Positions 34,589-44,015 of a stretch of 64,000 nt of DNA are shown in pieces. Within the stretch, counting starts at the first letter, position 1. Each line of letters starts with the position of its first letter. The translations under genes and the position numbers were made by a program. Origin of the DNA: Phytomonospora sp040655735 (lineage in GTDB: Bacteria; Actinomycetota; Actinomycetes; Mycobacteriales; Micromonosporaceae); NCBI RefSeq assembly GCF_040655735.1, contig NZ_JBFAKK010000003.1, positions 186,001 through 250,000 of the forward strand, given 5' to 3'. The notes below the pieces were generated by a model. That model had not been told where the DNA came from, searched no databases, and saw nothing but the letters and a program-made list of their open reading frames with translations.

Positions 34589-35803
34589 GTGAGCCTCTAC
34601 CCACTCGGCCTCCGCCTCGCCGGCCGCCGGGTCCTCGTCGTCGGGGGAGGCGTGCTGGCCACCCGGCGCGTCCCCGCCCTCATGGCGGCCGGCGCGCACG
34701 TCGACGTCGTGTCGCCGGTCGTGACCCCCGCGCTCCAGGACCTCGCCGACAAGGGCCGCATCGGCTGGCACGGCCGGCCCTTCGAGCCCTCCGACGTCGA
34801 CGAGGCCTGGCTGGTCCTCGCCGCGACGAACGAGCAGGCCGTCAACGCGCAGATTTCGGCCCGCTGCGAAGCCCAGCGCGTCTTCTGCGTCCGCGCCGAC
34901 GACGCCGAGGCCGCCACCGCCTGGACGCCCGCCGTCGCCCGCCACGGCGAGGTCACCGTCGCCGCGTTCGGCGGCGGCGACCCCCGCCGCGCCGCACGCC
35001 TGCGCGACGAGATCGGCGAACGCCTCGCCGACGGCTCCCTCACCGGCAAGTCCTTCCGCGACGCCCCGAAACAGGGCCGCGTCACGCTCGTCGGCGCAGG
35101 GCCCGGCGACCCCGAGCTCATCACCGTCCGGGGGCGCCGCGCGCTCGCCGTCGCCGACGTGGTCGTCGTCGACCGCCTCGCGCCGCACCTCCTCCTCGAC
35201 GAGTTGCGTCCCGAGGTCGAGATCTTCGACGCCGCGAAGATCCCCTACGGCCGCTACGCCGCCCAGGAGGAGATCAACGCGTTCATCGTCCAGCGCGCCA
35301 AGGCGGGCTGCGACGTCGTGCGGCTCAAGGGCGGCGACGCGTTCGTGTTCGGCCGCGGCGGCGAGGAGGTCGCCGCTTGCGTCGCCGAGGGCATCCCGGT
35401 CACCGTCGTGCCGGGAGTGACCAGCGCCATAGCCGCCCCTTCGGCGGCCGGAATCCCCGTGACGCACCGGGGAGTGGTCCACGACTTCACCGTGGTGTCC
35501 GGGCACGTCCCGCCGGGGCACCCCAAGTCGCTCGTCGAGTGGCCGGCGCTGGCCCGCATGAAGGGCACCCTCGTCCTGCTCATGGCCATCGAGAACCTCC
35601 CGGCGATCACGGCCGCGCTCATCGACGGCGGACGCGATCCGCACACCCCCGCGGCGGTCATCGCCGACGCGACGACATCGAGCCAGGAAGTCGTCCACGC
35701 GACGCTCGGCACACTCGGCGAACACGCCCTGCGACCGCCCGCCACCGTGGTGATCGGGCAGGTCACGGCACTCGCGGAAGAACTAAGGGGCACAGTTCGG
35801 TAA
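34589..35803 (+). CDS. cysG: sirohaem synthase, precorrin-2 dehydrogenase + uroporphyrinogen-III methyltransferase
   Basis: A 404-residue fusion. Residues 1-150 are the SirC/Met8-type NAD-binding part (VLVVGGGVLATRRV, LAATNEQAVN) that oxidises precorrin-2. Residues 165-404 are the SAM-dependent uroporphyrinogen-III methyltransferase (VGAGPGDPELITVRGRRAL, DRLAP, RLKGGDAFVFGRGGEE, PGVTSAIAAPSAAGIP). Start GTG 34589. Sirohaem serves sulfite and nitrite reductases, and precorrin-2 also feeds cobalamin synthesis. The chelatase part is shorter than in enterobacterial CysG, and a separate ferrochelatase may be used. Confidence 0.94.
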   Translation: MSLYPLGLRLAGRRVLVVGGGVLATRRVPALMAAGAHVDVVSPVVTPALQDLADKGRIGWHGRPFEPSDVDEAWLVLAATNEQAVNAQISARCEAQRVFCVRADDAEAATAWTPAVARHGEVTVAAFGGGDPRRAARLRDEIGERLADGSLTGKSFRDAPKQGRVTLVGAGPGDPELITVRGRRALAVADVVVVDRLAPHLLLDELRPEVEIFDAAKIPYGRYAAQEEINAFIVQRAKAGCDVVRLKGGDAFVFGRGGEEVAACVAEGIPVTVVPGVTSAIAAPSAAGIPVTHRGVVHDFTVVSGHVPPGHPKSLVEWPALARMKGTLVLLMAIENLPAITAALIDGGRDPHTPAAVIADATTSSQEVVHATLGTLGEHALRPPATVVIGQVTALAEELRGTVR

Positions 35804-35911
35804 AGGTCGGGCTTTCCGGCAATCGGGGACTGGCGAGCCGTTGCCGGGCCCCAGTAGGCTGCGCGAGGTCTGTGTTGAGTACCTGCGGAGTCCTGGGGAG
35901 GACAGCCCACC

Positions 35912-38458
35912 ATGCCAGGCGCAGCCGTTCGAAAGCTCAAGAGCAAAGGCGCGGTCATCAGCCTCGTCACCACCGTGGCGCTGATCGCCGCCATCGTCGC
36001 GACGCTGCTCGGCACCGGCTTCTTCAGCACCGCCGTGGCCACGCATGACGCCGCCGCCTGGCTGTGGACGGTCACCAGCGGTGAGATGGCGCATGTGAAC
36101 GGTGACACCGGGCGGGTCGACATCCGCCACGAGCTCACCGACGCGCAGGGGCACGACGTCGAGATCGTCCAGACCGACGAGCAGATCCTGCTGCGCGACC
36201 TCGACACCGGCAAGATCAACGCCATCGACCCCGCGACGCTCCAGGTCACCGGCTCGGCCGAGACCCCGCCCGGCCAGGGCGTCAACGTCGCCCTGCACGA
36301 CGGCAAGGCGTTCATCGTCGACTCCGTCCAGGGCATCGTCCGGCAGGTCGACGCGCGCACCCTCACCCCGATCGGCGAGCCGCTGCGCTTCGCGGCCGGC
36401 CTGACCGGCGGTGTCTTCGACAACGACGGCACGCTGTGGTTCGCGGTGCCCAAGGAGGGCACGCTCGTCGGCATCGCCCCCGGCGCCGACGGCAACGCCG
36501 CGACGGTCGCCAGCACCATCGGCGTCGCCGAGCCCAGCCACCAGCTCGTGCTGTCCGTCCTCCGTGAGGGCGTCGCGGTGCTCGACACCACCGGTGCGAA
36601 GCTGACGACCGTGTACGGCAGCGACGACGTCCGCAAGGTCGACGTGCCCCTCAACGGCATGGCGATCATGCCGATCAGCACCGACTCGACGATCGCGACC
36701 ATCACCATCACCGACGGCCGCCGCGTATTCGCCGTCGACGGCACCAGCGTCAAGGACTACGCCGTTCCCGGTGAGGGCACCGAACTCGGCGCGGCCATGG
36801 AGTGGTGGGGTCGCATCTACGTCGCCGACAACGCCACCGACAAGGTCTACGTCTTCGACAAGGACGGCAAGGTCGTCGACGAGGTCGACATCCCCGCCGG
36901 TGACGGCCTGATCGAGATGGTGGCCCGCGACGGGCACCTGTTCATCAACGCGCCGTACACCAAGAACGCTCTCGTCGTCGACGAGAACCACAAGGTCAAG
37001 AAGGTCGACAAGGGCATCGGCGGCGTGCTCGGCGCCGACATCCCGCCCGAGGAGAAGGTCCAGGCCGACCCGCCCAAGCCCAAGGAGGGCCCGCCCGGAG
37101 CGCCGCGCAACATCCGCGCGACCCCCGGCGACGGCTCGGCGACCTTGAGCTGGGACGCCGCCCCGAACAACGGCGCCGCCATCACCAAGTACGTGGTGGA
37201 GGGCGCGCCGGAGAAGACCTACGAGGTCGCCGGGAACCAGCAGGTCCTCAAGATCACCGGCCTGGACAACGGCACCGAGTACAACCTCTCGGTCTACGCG
37301 GTGAACAAGAAGGGCGACGGCCCGAAGGGCTCGGCGAACCCGGTCGTGCCGACCGCAGAGGTCCCCGACGCGCCCGGCGCGCCCACCGGGACCGCCAACC
37401 CCGACGGCACCGTCACGATCCAGTGGCCTGCCGCCGACGGCCAGGGCAACACGATCGCCGGTTACAAGATCGACTCGGTCGGTGCGGCCGGCGCCTCGCA
37501 GCCCGTCGGCGAGGTCGGCGACGAGACCACGATGACGGTCCCGGCCGGTCAGCTCGCCTACGGCCAGCAGTTCGCGTTCACCGCGACCGCGATCGCCGAG
37601 AGCGGCGCGGCCTCCGAGCCCTCGCCCCCCAGCGCGACCGTCGTGCCGTTCACCAAGCCCGGCGAGCCGGACAACCTCCAGGCCAACACCGCTAACGCCA
37701 AGGGCGCGGTGCACGCGACCTGGACCGCCCCGATCGACAACGGCCGCCCGATCACGGGCTACAAGGTGACCGCCAACGGCCAGACGCAGACCGTCACCGG
37801 CACCGCGGCCGACATCGGCGGCATCGGCGACGGCGAGACCGTGCAGGTCGACGTCGTGGCGATCAACGAGGCCGGCGAGAGCGAGGTCGCCTCGACCACG
37901 GCCAAGGCGATGTCGAAGCCGACGGTCAGCATCGGCCAGCACAGCTCGACGACGAACGCGGTGACGGTCAACTTCAGCGCCAACGACGGCGGCGGCAACG
38001 CCACCTGCAAGCTCACCGTCGGCGGCAAATCCGTCGACGGCGGCTGCTCCTCGATCACCGTCGGCGGACTGTCGGCCTCCTCGAACTACGAGGCCGTGGT
38101 GACCGTGACCAACGCCGCCGGGCAGGCCACCGACAAGAAGAACATCGTCACCAACACGCTCTCCGGCGTCGTGCGCTGCATCAACGGCCAAAACGGTGAG
38201 ACGGCCGTCTACTGCGACACCGGCATCGCCATTTACCCGCAGCCCAAGCAGAGCGGCACCCCGGACGGCCGGCTCATGAACGGCACCCGCAAGGAAGCCC
38301 TCTGCAAGGCCGATCAGGGCGACAAGGTCTTCGCCTCGCACTACAACAACAACAAGGAGAGCGCCTGGTTCGTCAAGATCAGTGGCGGGTCTTACATCCC
38401 CTGGGCTTGGTTCAACCTGGACTCGGGCGACAACCTTGACCTCCTGGCCCAGTGTTAG
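35912..38458 (+). CDS. membrane-anchored beta-propeller and fibronectin III protein
   Basis: An 848-residue protein from ATG 35912 with GGGGAGGAC upstream. One transmembrane helix at residues 14-36 leaves a large extracellular part. Residues 50-370 form propeller-like repeats (DGKAFIVDSVQG, WGRIYVADNATDKVYVFDKDGK), a Pro/Lys linker follows, then three or four fibronectin type III domains (about 391-750: APRNIRATPGDGSATLSWD, TEYNLSVYAVN and equivalents). The last 100 residues have four Cys and SH3-like strands. This gene heads a MoxR/DUF58/transglutaminase-fold operon widely conserved in actinobacteria and thought to act in envelope assembly or protein export quality. Exact role unknown. The next gene starts 12 bp downstream. 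Confidence 0.87.
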   Translation: MPGAAVRKLKSKGAVISLVTTVALIAAIVATLLGTGFFSTAVATHDAAAWLWTVTSGEMAHVNGDTGRVDIRHELTDAQGHDVEIVQTDEQILLRDLDTGKINAIDPATLQVTGSAETPPGQGVNVALHDGKAFIVDSVQGIVRQVDARTLTPIGEPLRFAAGLTGGVFDNDGTLWFAVPKEGTLVGIAPGADGNAATVASTIGVAEPSHQLVLSVLREGVAVLDTTGAKLTTVYGSDDVRKVDVPLNGMAIMPISTDSTIATITITDGRRVFAVDGTSVKDYAVPGEGTELGAAMEWWGRIYVADNATDKVYVFDKDGKVVDEVDIPAGDGLIEMVARDGHLFINAPYTKNALVVDENHKVKKVDKGIGGVLGADIPPEEKVQADPPKPKEGPPGAPRNIRATPGDGSATLSWDAAPNNGAAITKYVVEGAPEKTYEVAGNQQVLKITGLDNGTEYNLSVYAVNKKGDGPKGSANPVVPTAEVPDAPGAPTGTANPDGTVTIQWPAADGQGNTIAGYKIDSVGAAGASQPVGEVGDETTMTVPAGQLAYGQQFAFTATAIAESGAASEPSPPSATVVPFTKPGEPDNLQANTANAKGAVHATWTAPIDNGRPITGYKVTANGQTQTVTGTAADIGGIGDGETVQVDVVAINEAGESEVASTTAKAMSKPTVSIGQHSSTTNAVTVNFSANDGGGNATCKLTVGGKSVDGGCSSITVGGLSASSNYEAVVTVTNAAGQATDKKNIVTNTLSGVVRCINGQNGETAVYCDTGIAIYPQPKQSGTPDGRLMNGTRKEALCKADQGDKVFASHYNNNKESAWFVKISGGSYIPWAWFNLDSGDNLDLLAQC

Positions 38459-38460
38459 CA

Positions 38461-38465
38461 GGAGG
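38461..38465 (+). promoter_or_regulatory. ribosome binding site deciding a TTG start (moxR)
   Basis: GGAGG ends 5 bases before TTG 38471 and begins just after the stop of the upstream gene. It selects TTG over later in-frame codons. Confidence 0.75.
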
Positions 38466-38470
38466 CGACG

Positions 38471-39442
38471 TTGACCCATCCACTCTCCCCGCAGGAGGCG
38501 CAGTCCTTCGCCGATCTCTTCGACCGGCTCGCCGGCCAGATCGGGCAGATCGTGCTCGGCAAGCCCGAGGTCGTGCGCCTCGCCCTGGTGGCGCTGTTCG
38601 CCGAGGGGCACGTCCTCCTGGAGGACGTGCCCGGCACGGGTAAGACGACGCTCGCGCGGGCCATCGCGGCCAGCGTGCACGGCATCTGGCGCCGGGTGCA
38701 GTTCACGCCCGACCTGCTGCCCTCCGACGTGACCGGTGTGACGATCTTCAACCAGGCCAGCCGGGAGTTCGAGTTCCACCCTGGCCCGGTGTTCGCCAAC
38801 ATCGTCATCGCCGACGAGATCAACCGCGCCTCCCCGAAGACCCAGGCCTCGCTGCTGGAGGTCATGGAGGAGCGCAACGTGACCGTCGACGGCACGCGCC
38901 ACCCGGTGCCGCAGCCGTTCCTGGTCGTCGCCACCCAGAACCCGGTGGAGATGGACGGCACCTACCGCCTTCCCGAGGCGCAGCTCGACCGCTTCCTCAT
39001 GAAGCTGTCGGTCGGCTATCCCTCGGAGGACGTGGAGATCGAGGTCCTGCGCGGTGCGGCCCACCGCTCCCCGGAGGACCTGCGGCCGGTCGTGGACACC
39101 GAGACGGTGGCGCTGATGGCCCAGGAGGCGCGGCGGACCTACATCGCCGACCCGCTCTACACGTACCTGGTGCGACTGGCCGCCGCGACTCGCGAACTGC
39201 CGGAGGTGCGCGTCGGCGTGTCCCCGCGTGGGGTCATCGCGCTGTCGCGGGCCGCGCGCGTCTACGCGCTGTCGGCGGGCCGGACCTACGTGGTCCCCGA
39301 GGACGTCAAGGCGCTGCTCCGTCCCGTCTTCGGGCACCGGCTCGTGTTGGCTCCCGACGCCGCGATGCGCGGCGCCAACGCCGCCGACATCCTCGACCGC
39401 ATCGCCGCCCAGGTCCCCGTCCCCGTTCCCGCCAACGCCTGA
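38471..39442 (+). CDS. MoxR-family AAA+ ATPase
   Basis: A 323-residue AAA+ ATPase of the MoxR clade, start TTG 38471. Walker A EDVPGTGKTTLA, Walker B IVIADEINRASPKTQ, sensor 1 VATQNPVEMDGTYRLPEAQLDRF, and the C-terminal helical lid. MoxR proteins work with DUF58/VWA partners as chaperone-like remodelling factors. The partner is encoded immediately downstream. Cytoplasmic. Confidence 0.94.
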   Translation: MTHPLSPQEAQSFADLFDRLAGQIGQIVLGKPEVVRLALVALFAEGHVLLEDVPGTGKTTLARAIAASVHGIWRRVQFTPDLLPSDVTGVTIFNQASREFEFHPGPVFANIVIADEINRASPKTQASLLEVMEERNVTVDGTRHPVPQPFLVVATQNPVEMDGTYRLPEAQLDRFLMKLSVGYPSEDVEIEVLRGAAHRSPEDLRPVVDTETVALMAQEARRTYIADPLYTYLVRLAAATRELPEVRVGVSPRGVIALSRAARVYALSAGRTYVVPEDVKALLRPVFGHRLVLAPDAAMRGANAADILDRIAAQVPVPVPANA

Positions 39443-39506
39443 GGCGACCGACCATGGAGCGCCGCGCCATCACTCCTGCCCGTCCGCGATCACGTGAGGT
39501 GCGCCC

Positions 39507-40637
39507 GTGGTGACCTCACGCGGGTGGGGGATGGCCGTGGCGGGCGCGCTGCTGCTGTTCGCCGGCTTCTACTTCGGCTATCCCGAGCCGGCCACGATCG
39601 GCACGGCCGCCGCGACGTCGTTCCTGGTCGCGCTGCTGGTGGCGGGCTGGCGGCCGAAGCTGACCGTCACACGCTCCATCGAGCCCGAGCGGGTCGAGCG
39701 CGGTGAGACGTGCACGGTGACGCTGACCGTCCGCAACGAGGGAAAGCTGCGCGCGGTGAGCATGGTGGCCCACGACGTCTGCGACCGCATGCGCGTCCCG
39801 GTCCCGCTGCACCGCGTGCGGCCCCGTAAGGAGGCCGTCGTCGACTACCGCGTCCCGACCGAGCGCCGGGGAGTGCTGCGGCTCGGGCCGCTCACCGTCG
39901 GCCGCCGCGACCCGCTGGGGCTGGTGAAGCTGTCCCGCTCCTACGGGGACACCGGGACCGTGTGGGTCCACCCCGTCGTGCATCCGCTGTACACCTCCCC
40001 GCAGGGGGTCGCGCGCAGCATGGACGGGCAGGTCGACCGCATCGAGCACGGCAGCCTCACCTTCCACGCGCTGCGCGAGTACGTCGTCGGCGACGACCTG
40101 CGCCACGTCCACTGGCGCACCTCCGCGCGCATCGGCGACCTGATGATCCGCGAGCACATGGACACCTCGCTGCCGCACATCGTCGTGCTCCTCGACGACC
40201 GCGCCGAGTCCTATCGCCACGACGGCTTCGAGACCGCCTGCGAGGCCGCCGCCTCGGTCGTCGTCGCGGCCCTGCGTGAAGGACTGTCCGTTGCGATGGC
40301 ACTGACCAGCGGCAAGACCGTCGTCACCGGCGGCCGCGACGACTACCTCGACGCGCTCTCCGAGGCCGAACTGACCCTCGACGAGGACGCCCTCAACGCC
40401 ACCGTGAACCGCCTGCGGCACCAGCGGCTCGGCGACACGCTCATCTACCTGACCGGTTCCGGTCGTCCCTTGGAGACGCCCCAGCTGGCCTCGCTGCGCG
40501 GAGGGCATCCGGCGATCCTCGCCGCCGTCCTCGGGCCGGACAACCCCGGTCACGGCAGTGTCGGCGGCTTCCCGGTCCTGGGCGCCGCCGACGGCACCGA
40601 GTTCGCCGCCGCATGGCACGGAGCGGGCGCGTGGTGA
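39507..40637 (+). CDS. DUF58 protein, MoxR partner
   Basis: A 376-residue protein with two N-terminal transmembrane helices (AVAGALLLFAGFYFG, TSFLVALLVAG) and a cytoplasmic DUF58 domain showing the family signature YVVGDDLRHVHWRTSARIG and REHMDTSLPHIVVLLDD, a VWA-like fold. Start GTG 39507. It probably links MoxR to the membrane. Its 3' end overlaps the next gene by a few bases. Confidence 0.92.
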   Translation: MVTSRGWGMAVAGALLLFAGFYFGYPEPATIGTAAATSFLVALLVAGWRPKLTVTRSIEPERVERGETCTVTLTVRNEGKLRAVSMVAHDVCDRMRVPVPLHRVRPRKEAVVDYRVPTERRGVLRLGPLTVGRRDPLGLVKLSRSYGDTGTVWVHPVVHPLYTSPQGVARSMDGQVDRIEHGSLTFHALREYVVGDDLRHVHWRTSARIGDLMIREHMDTSLPHIVVLLDDRAESYRHDGFETACEAAASVVVAALREGLSVAMALTSGKTVVTGGRDDYLDALSEAELTLDEDALNATVNRLRHQRLGDTLIYLTGSGRPLETPQLASLRGGHPAILAAVLGPDNPGHGSVGGFPVLGAADGTEFAAAWHGAGAW

Positions 40638-42856
40638 GCCGGCTGCGGCTGCTGATCGTCCCGCTCAGCCTGATGGGGATGATCACGCTCGCGGGTGGGG
40701 CGCTGGGCCGCATCTACCTCAACGAGCTGCTGCTCTACCTCGTCGCCGGCGCCGCGTTCGTGTCCGTGGCGGTCGGGACGCTCCTGCGCAACCGCAGCCC
40801 CGTGTTCCTGCCGCCGCTGACGGTCGTGCTGCTGTTCGGGTACACGATCCTGTGCGTGCAGCTGACCGCCGGGCGCGCCACGATCAGCGGCACCTTCGCC
40901 GACATCTACGTCGACGCCGTCCGCAACAGCGTCCCGCGACTGCTCACCTCGATGATCCCCGTGGAGTCCCAGCCGGACACCGTCCTCGTGCCGGTGGTCG
41001 CGAGCTGGGCGGTCGGGCTGATCTCGACCGAACTGGCCGTCCGCTACCGGCGGGTGCTGCTGGGCTGCGTCGCGCCGATGATCCTGTACGGCGGTTCGCT
41101 CTACCTCGTCGGGCCCAACGCGTCCGGCCTCATCTGGTACGCGCTGCTGTTCGCCGCTCTGGCGGGGCTGGCGCTGGCGGTGTCGGCGATCGAACCGGCG
41201 CCCGAGGGCACGGTCGTCGCCGCGCAGGCGGGCACGGCCGGGCGCAGCGTGCGGTTGCGCGCCATCACGACCGGCGCGGCCGGGCTGGCGGTGCTCGTCG
41301 GGGCCGTCGCCGTGCTGGGGCCGGTCGCCGGTGGCGCGGTCAGCGGTTCGCCCAGCGACCCCCGGCAGTACGTCGTGCCGCCACAGCTCAACGACATCGA
41401 CGCCAACCCGCTGATCCGCATGTCCGGCTGGGCGCAGAACCCCGACCAGCCGCTGCTGACGACGAACCTGTCGGTCGACTCGCGCCTGCGGCTGGCCGTG
41501 CTTCCCGACTACGACGGCATCACCTGGAAGGTCGGCGCGATCTACCGCGCGGCCGGGCGCGTGCTGGCGCCGCCGCCGAGCACGATCTCCCCGACGCAGG
41601 AGGTCACGCAGAAGATCACCATCGCCGAGCTGACCGGGCGCCTGGTGCCCTCGGTCGGCGACCCGGTCCTGGTCGAGGGCATGCGCGTCGCCTACGACCG
41701 TGAGACCGGCACGCTGATGAACCCGACCGGGCTCGTGCAGGGCGAGAGCTACACGGTGAAGTCGGCCGAACCTCAGATCCCCGTGAACCGCCTGACGACC
41801 GCCTCGACCGGCAGCGGCGAGCAGGTCGCGCGCTTTCTCGCGCTGCCTCCCGAGCTGCCCAAGGAGCTCGTCGACCTCGCCGCCTACCTCGATGACCAGG
41901 GCGGCGGTCCCTACCAGCGCGCGACGACCCTCGAACAGTTCCTGGCGTCGCACTACGCGTTCAAGGCCGACGCCAACAGCGGCCACTCGCTGCCCCAGCT
42001 CGGGTTCTTCCTCGGCGCGCCCCCGCGCGGCGGCGGGCAGCAGGGGACCTCCGAGCAGTTCGCGGCCGCGTTCGCCGTCATCGGCCGGATGCTGGACCTG
42101 CCGACGCGCATCGCCGTGGGCTTTCGCGCCTCGGCCGGCGAGTACACCGTCCGCGGCGCCGACGCCCTGGCCTGGCCCGAGGTCTGGTTCGAGGGAGCCG
42201 GCTGGGTGCCCTTCGACCCGATGCCGCAGCCCGACCAGAACATCACCCCGCCCGAGGACGAGATCAAGCCGCCGGAGGAGTCGAAGCCGCCGGAGTCCTC
42301 GGCGCCCCCGCAGGACTACGACGACCCCTCGGTCACGCCTCCCTCGGGCGACGACTCGGGCGTGCCCGGAGCGTCGGAGCCGACCCGGGAGGGCATTCCC
42401 GCCTGGGTCTTCGGCGCGGCCGGCGGCCTGCTCGTCGTCGTGCTGGTTCTGGTGACGGTGCTGGGGATGAAGAGAGCGAAGACCTCGAAACGCCTGTGGC
42501 AGGGCAGCGGCGCCTCGCGGGTGCGCGGGGCCTGGCAGGAGATCCACGACGCGTTGCGGCTGGCGGGCAAGCGACCGCCGCGGACCCTGACGGCGACAGA
42601 GGTGGCGGGCTTCGCCGTCGAGGCCCTCAAGGGCCGCGAGGGGCCGAGCATGGTGGCGCTGGTGACCGCGATCAACGAGGTCGCCTTCGCCGCCGACGCC
42701 GTGCGCGATGACGTCGCGGAGGCCGCCGTGCGGACCGCCGAGACCTATGTCGCGGCGCTGCGGGCGGCGAGGCCGTGGATCGGCCGCGTGCTGTGGACGG
42801 TGACGCCCAGGCCGCTGTTCTGGCGCGACGCGCCGCTGCCGAAGGCGCGCGGTTAG
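40631..42856 (+). CDS. transglutaminase-fold membrane protein lacking catalytic Cys and His
   Basis: A 741-residue protein. Starts GTG 40631 or 40634 are favoured (GGAG at 40620-40623; 40634 overlaps the DUF58 stop as GTGA); ATG 40613 is a third option. About six transmembrane helices occupy residues 1-215 (TgpA/DUF3488 layout). An extracellular domain with a transglutaminase core comes at about 400-535, then a Pro/Glu linker, another helix (about 592-613) and a cytoplasmic DUF4129-like tail. At the core, the usual G(D/T)CEQF nucleophile Cys is Ser (GTSEQF, codon 42050-42052). The usual HAWPEV His is Leu (ALAWPEVW, codon 42167-42169). The protein therefore appears catalytically dead and may work as a binding or scaffold domain. 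Confidence 0.88.
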   Translation: MVSRLRLLIVPLSLMGMITLAGGALGRIYLNELLLYLVAGAAFVSVAVGTLLRNRSPVFLPPLTVVLLFGYTILCVQLTAGRATISGTFADIYVDAVRNSVPRLLTSMIPVESQPDTVLVPVVASWAVGLISTELAVRYRRVLLGCVAPMILYGGSLYLVGPNASGLIWYALLFAALAGLALAVSAIEPAPEGTVVAAQAGTAGRSVRLRAITTGAAGLAVLVGAVAVLGPVAGGAVSGSPSDPRQYVVPPQLNDIDANPLIRMSGWAQNPDQPLLTTNLSVDSRLRLAVLPDYDGITWKVGAIYRAAGRVLAPPPSTISPTQEVTQKITIAELTGRLVPSVGDPVLVEGMRVAYDRETGTLMNPTGLVQGESYTVKSAEPQIPVNRLTTASTGSGEQVARFLALPPELPKELVDLAAYLDDQGGGPYQRATTLEQFLASHYAFKADANSGHSLPQLGFFLGAPPRGGGQQGTSEQFAAAFAVIGRMLDLPTRIAVGFRASAGEYTVRGADALAWPEVWFEGAGWVPFDPMPQPDQNITPPEDEIKPPEESKPPESSAPPQDYDDPSVTPPSGDDSGVPGASEPTREGIPAWVFGAAGGLLVVVLVLVTVLGMKRAKTSKRLWQGSGASRVRGAWQEIHDALRLAGKRPPRTLTATEVAGFAVEALKGREGPSMVALVTAINEVAFAADAVRDDVAEAAVRTAETYVAALRAARPWIGRVLWTVTPRPLFWRDAPLPKARG

Positions 42857-43968
42857 CCCACGTCCTCCAGGACGGCCGACAGCTCCTGCTCGGCCCACTC
42901 CTCCAGCACGCTGAACGCCGTGCCGCGTGAGGAAGCGGCGGGGGCGGGCGCCGACCCCGCGTATCCCGCCGCCACGAGCCGGGCGAGCAAGTCGGTGAAC
43001 GCGGGATCGTCGTCGGCCAGAGCCACCGTCAGCCGCAGGATTCCCGCCCGGGGCGAGTCGCCCTCCGCGTCGGCCCACGCGCGGATCTCCGCGACGGGCG
43101 CCGTCTCGTCCGGGCACGCGGCGGCCAGCAGCGCCAGGCTGAAGCGGACGGCCTCGCATTCGTGATCCCACCGGTCGAACAGCGCCGGCGCGCAGGCCTC
43201 GACCGCCTCGCGGGCCGCGACCTCGCCGGCGTCCTCGTCGTGGGGGAGTCCCAGGGAATCGCGCCGGTCGGCGTCGGCGGCGGCGAGCCTGCACCCGACG
43301 GTGGCGGCGAGGAACAGGAAGTCGACGAGGATCGCCCGCAGTCCCGGGTGGACGTCGTCGCGGGCGGCCAGGGCCGCGAGGAGCGGCACCTCGGAGGCCG
43401 TGTGCGGATAGCAGGTGCCCTGGTGCATGAAAGCGTCGTAGAGTTCGAAGACCAGCTCGACGTCCGGGATCTCGGCGAAGCCGTCGGCCGCCTCGGACCG
43501 CCACCAGGAGTCTGCCGGAGCCGCGGCTCGCAGCGTTTCGAACAGCGGCGGATGGGCGGCGGTGCAAGGCGCGAGGGAGAGCGGGTCCAGCGGTTCGGGT
43601 GCCGGGACCGGCGTGGGCAAGCGCGCGATCCAGTGGTCTCTGAGGTCGTGGGCCTCGGCCGCGTCGAGGGCGTGCGCCACGTTGTCGGTGCCGAAAGTCT
43701 CCAGCGCGGTCGTCCGCTGGGAGACCATTCCGCCGCGGTGATAGCCACCGTGCTGCCGGGCGAGGGCGGCCACGGCGACGGACTCGTGTTCGGCCTGGGC
43801 CCACTCCCACTCGCTGTCGGCGGCGGGTTCGTCCACTAGGGACTCGACGAGATGGCGATCGTCCGTCGCCCGTACCCGCACGAAACGGTGCCCTCGCCTC
43901 GCCAGATCCGCCGCCAGCGCCCGCGCCGAGCCTTCATCGGGCACGTTCACCGTGTAGGTGTGGATCAT
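42853..43968 (-). CDS. protein of unknown function with ribonuclease E inhibitor-like start
   Basis: A 371-residue soluble acidic protein. ATG 43968 (MIHTYTVNVP) is preferred to the earlier in-frame ATG because the MIHTYTV start begins a small alpha/beta unit (DEGSARALAADLARRGHRFVRVR) resembling RraB-type folds. The rest is an Ala/Leu/Asp-rich alpha-helical solenoid with HEAT-like helix pairs (EVPLLAALAARDDVHPGLRAILVDFLFL). Its 3' end overlaps the convergent transglutaminase-fold gene by 4 bp. No function can be assigned. Confidence 0.8.
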   Translation of the reverse strand: MIHTYTVNVPDEGSARALAADLARRGHRFVRVRATDDRHLVESLVDEPAADSEWEWAQAEHESVAVAALARQHGGYHRGGMVSQRTTALETFGTDNVAHALDAAEAHDLRDHWIARLPTPVPAPEPLDPLSLAPCTAAHPPLFETLRAAAPADSWWRSEAADGFAEIPDVELVFELYDAFMHQGTCYPHTASEVPLLAALAARDDVHPGLRAILVDFLFLAATVGCRLAAADADRRDSLGLPHDEDAGEVAAREAVEACAPALFDRWDHECEAVRFSLALLAAACPDETAPVAEIRAWADAEGDSPRAGILRLTVALADDDPAFTDLLARLVAAGYAGSAPAPAASSRGTAFSVLEEWAEQELSAVLEDVG

Positions 43969-44015
43969 CTCGCACAGGCGTCGCTCCGGCATCGCCCCAA
44001 GCTACCCTCACCTCC

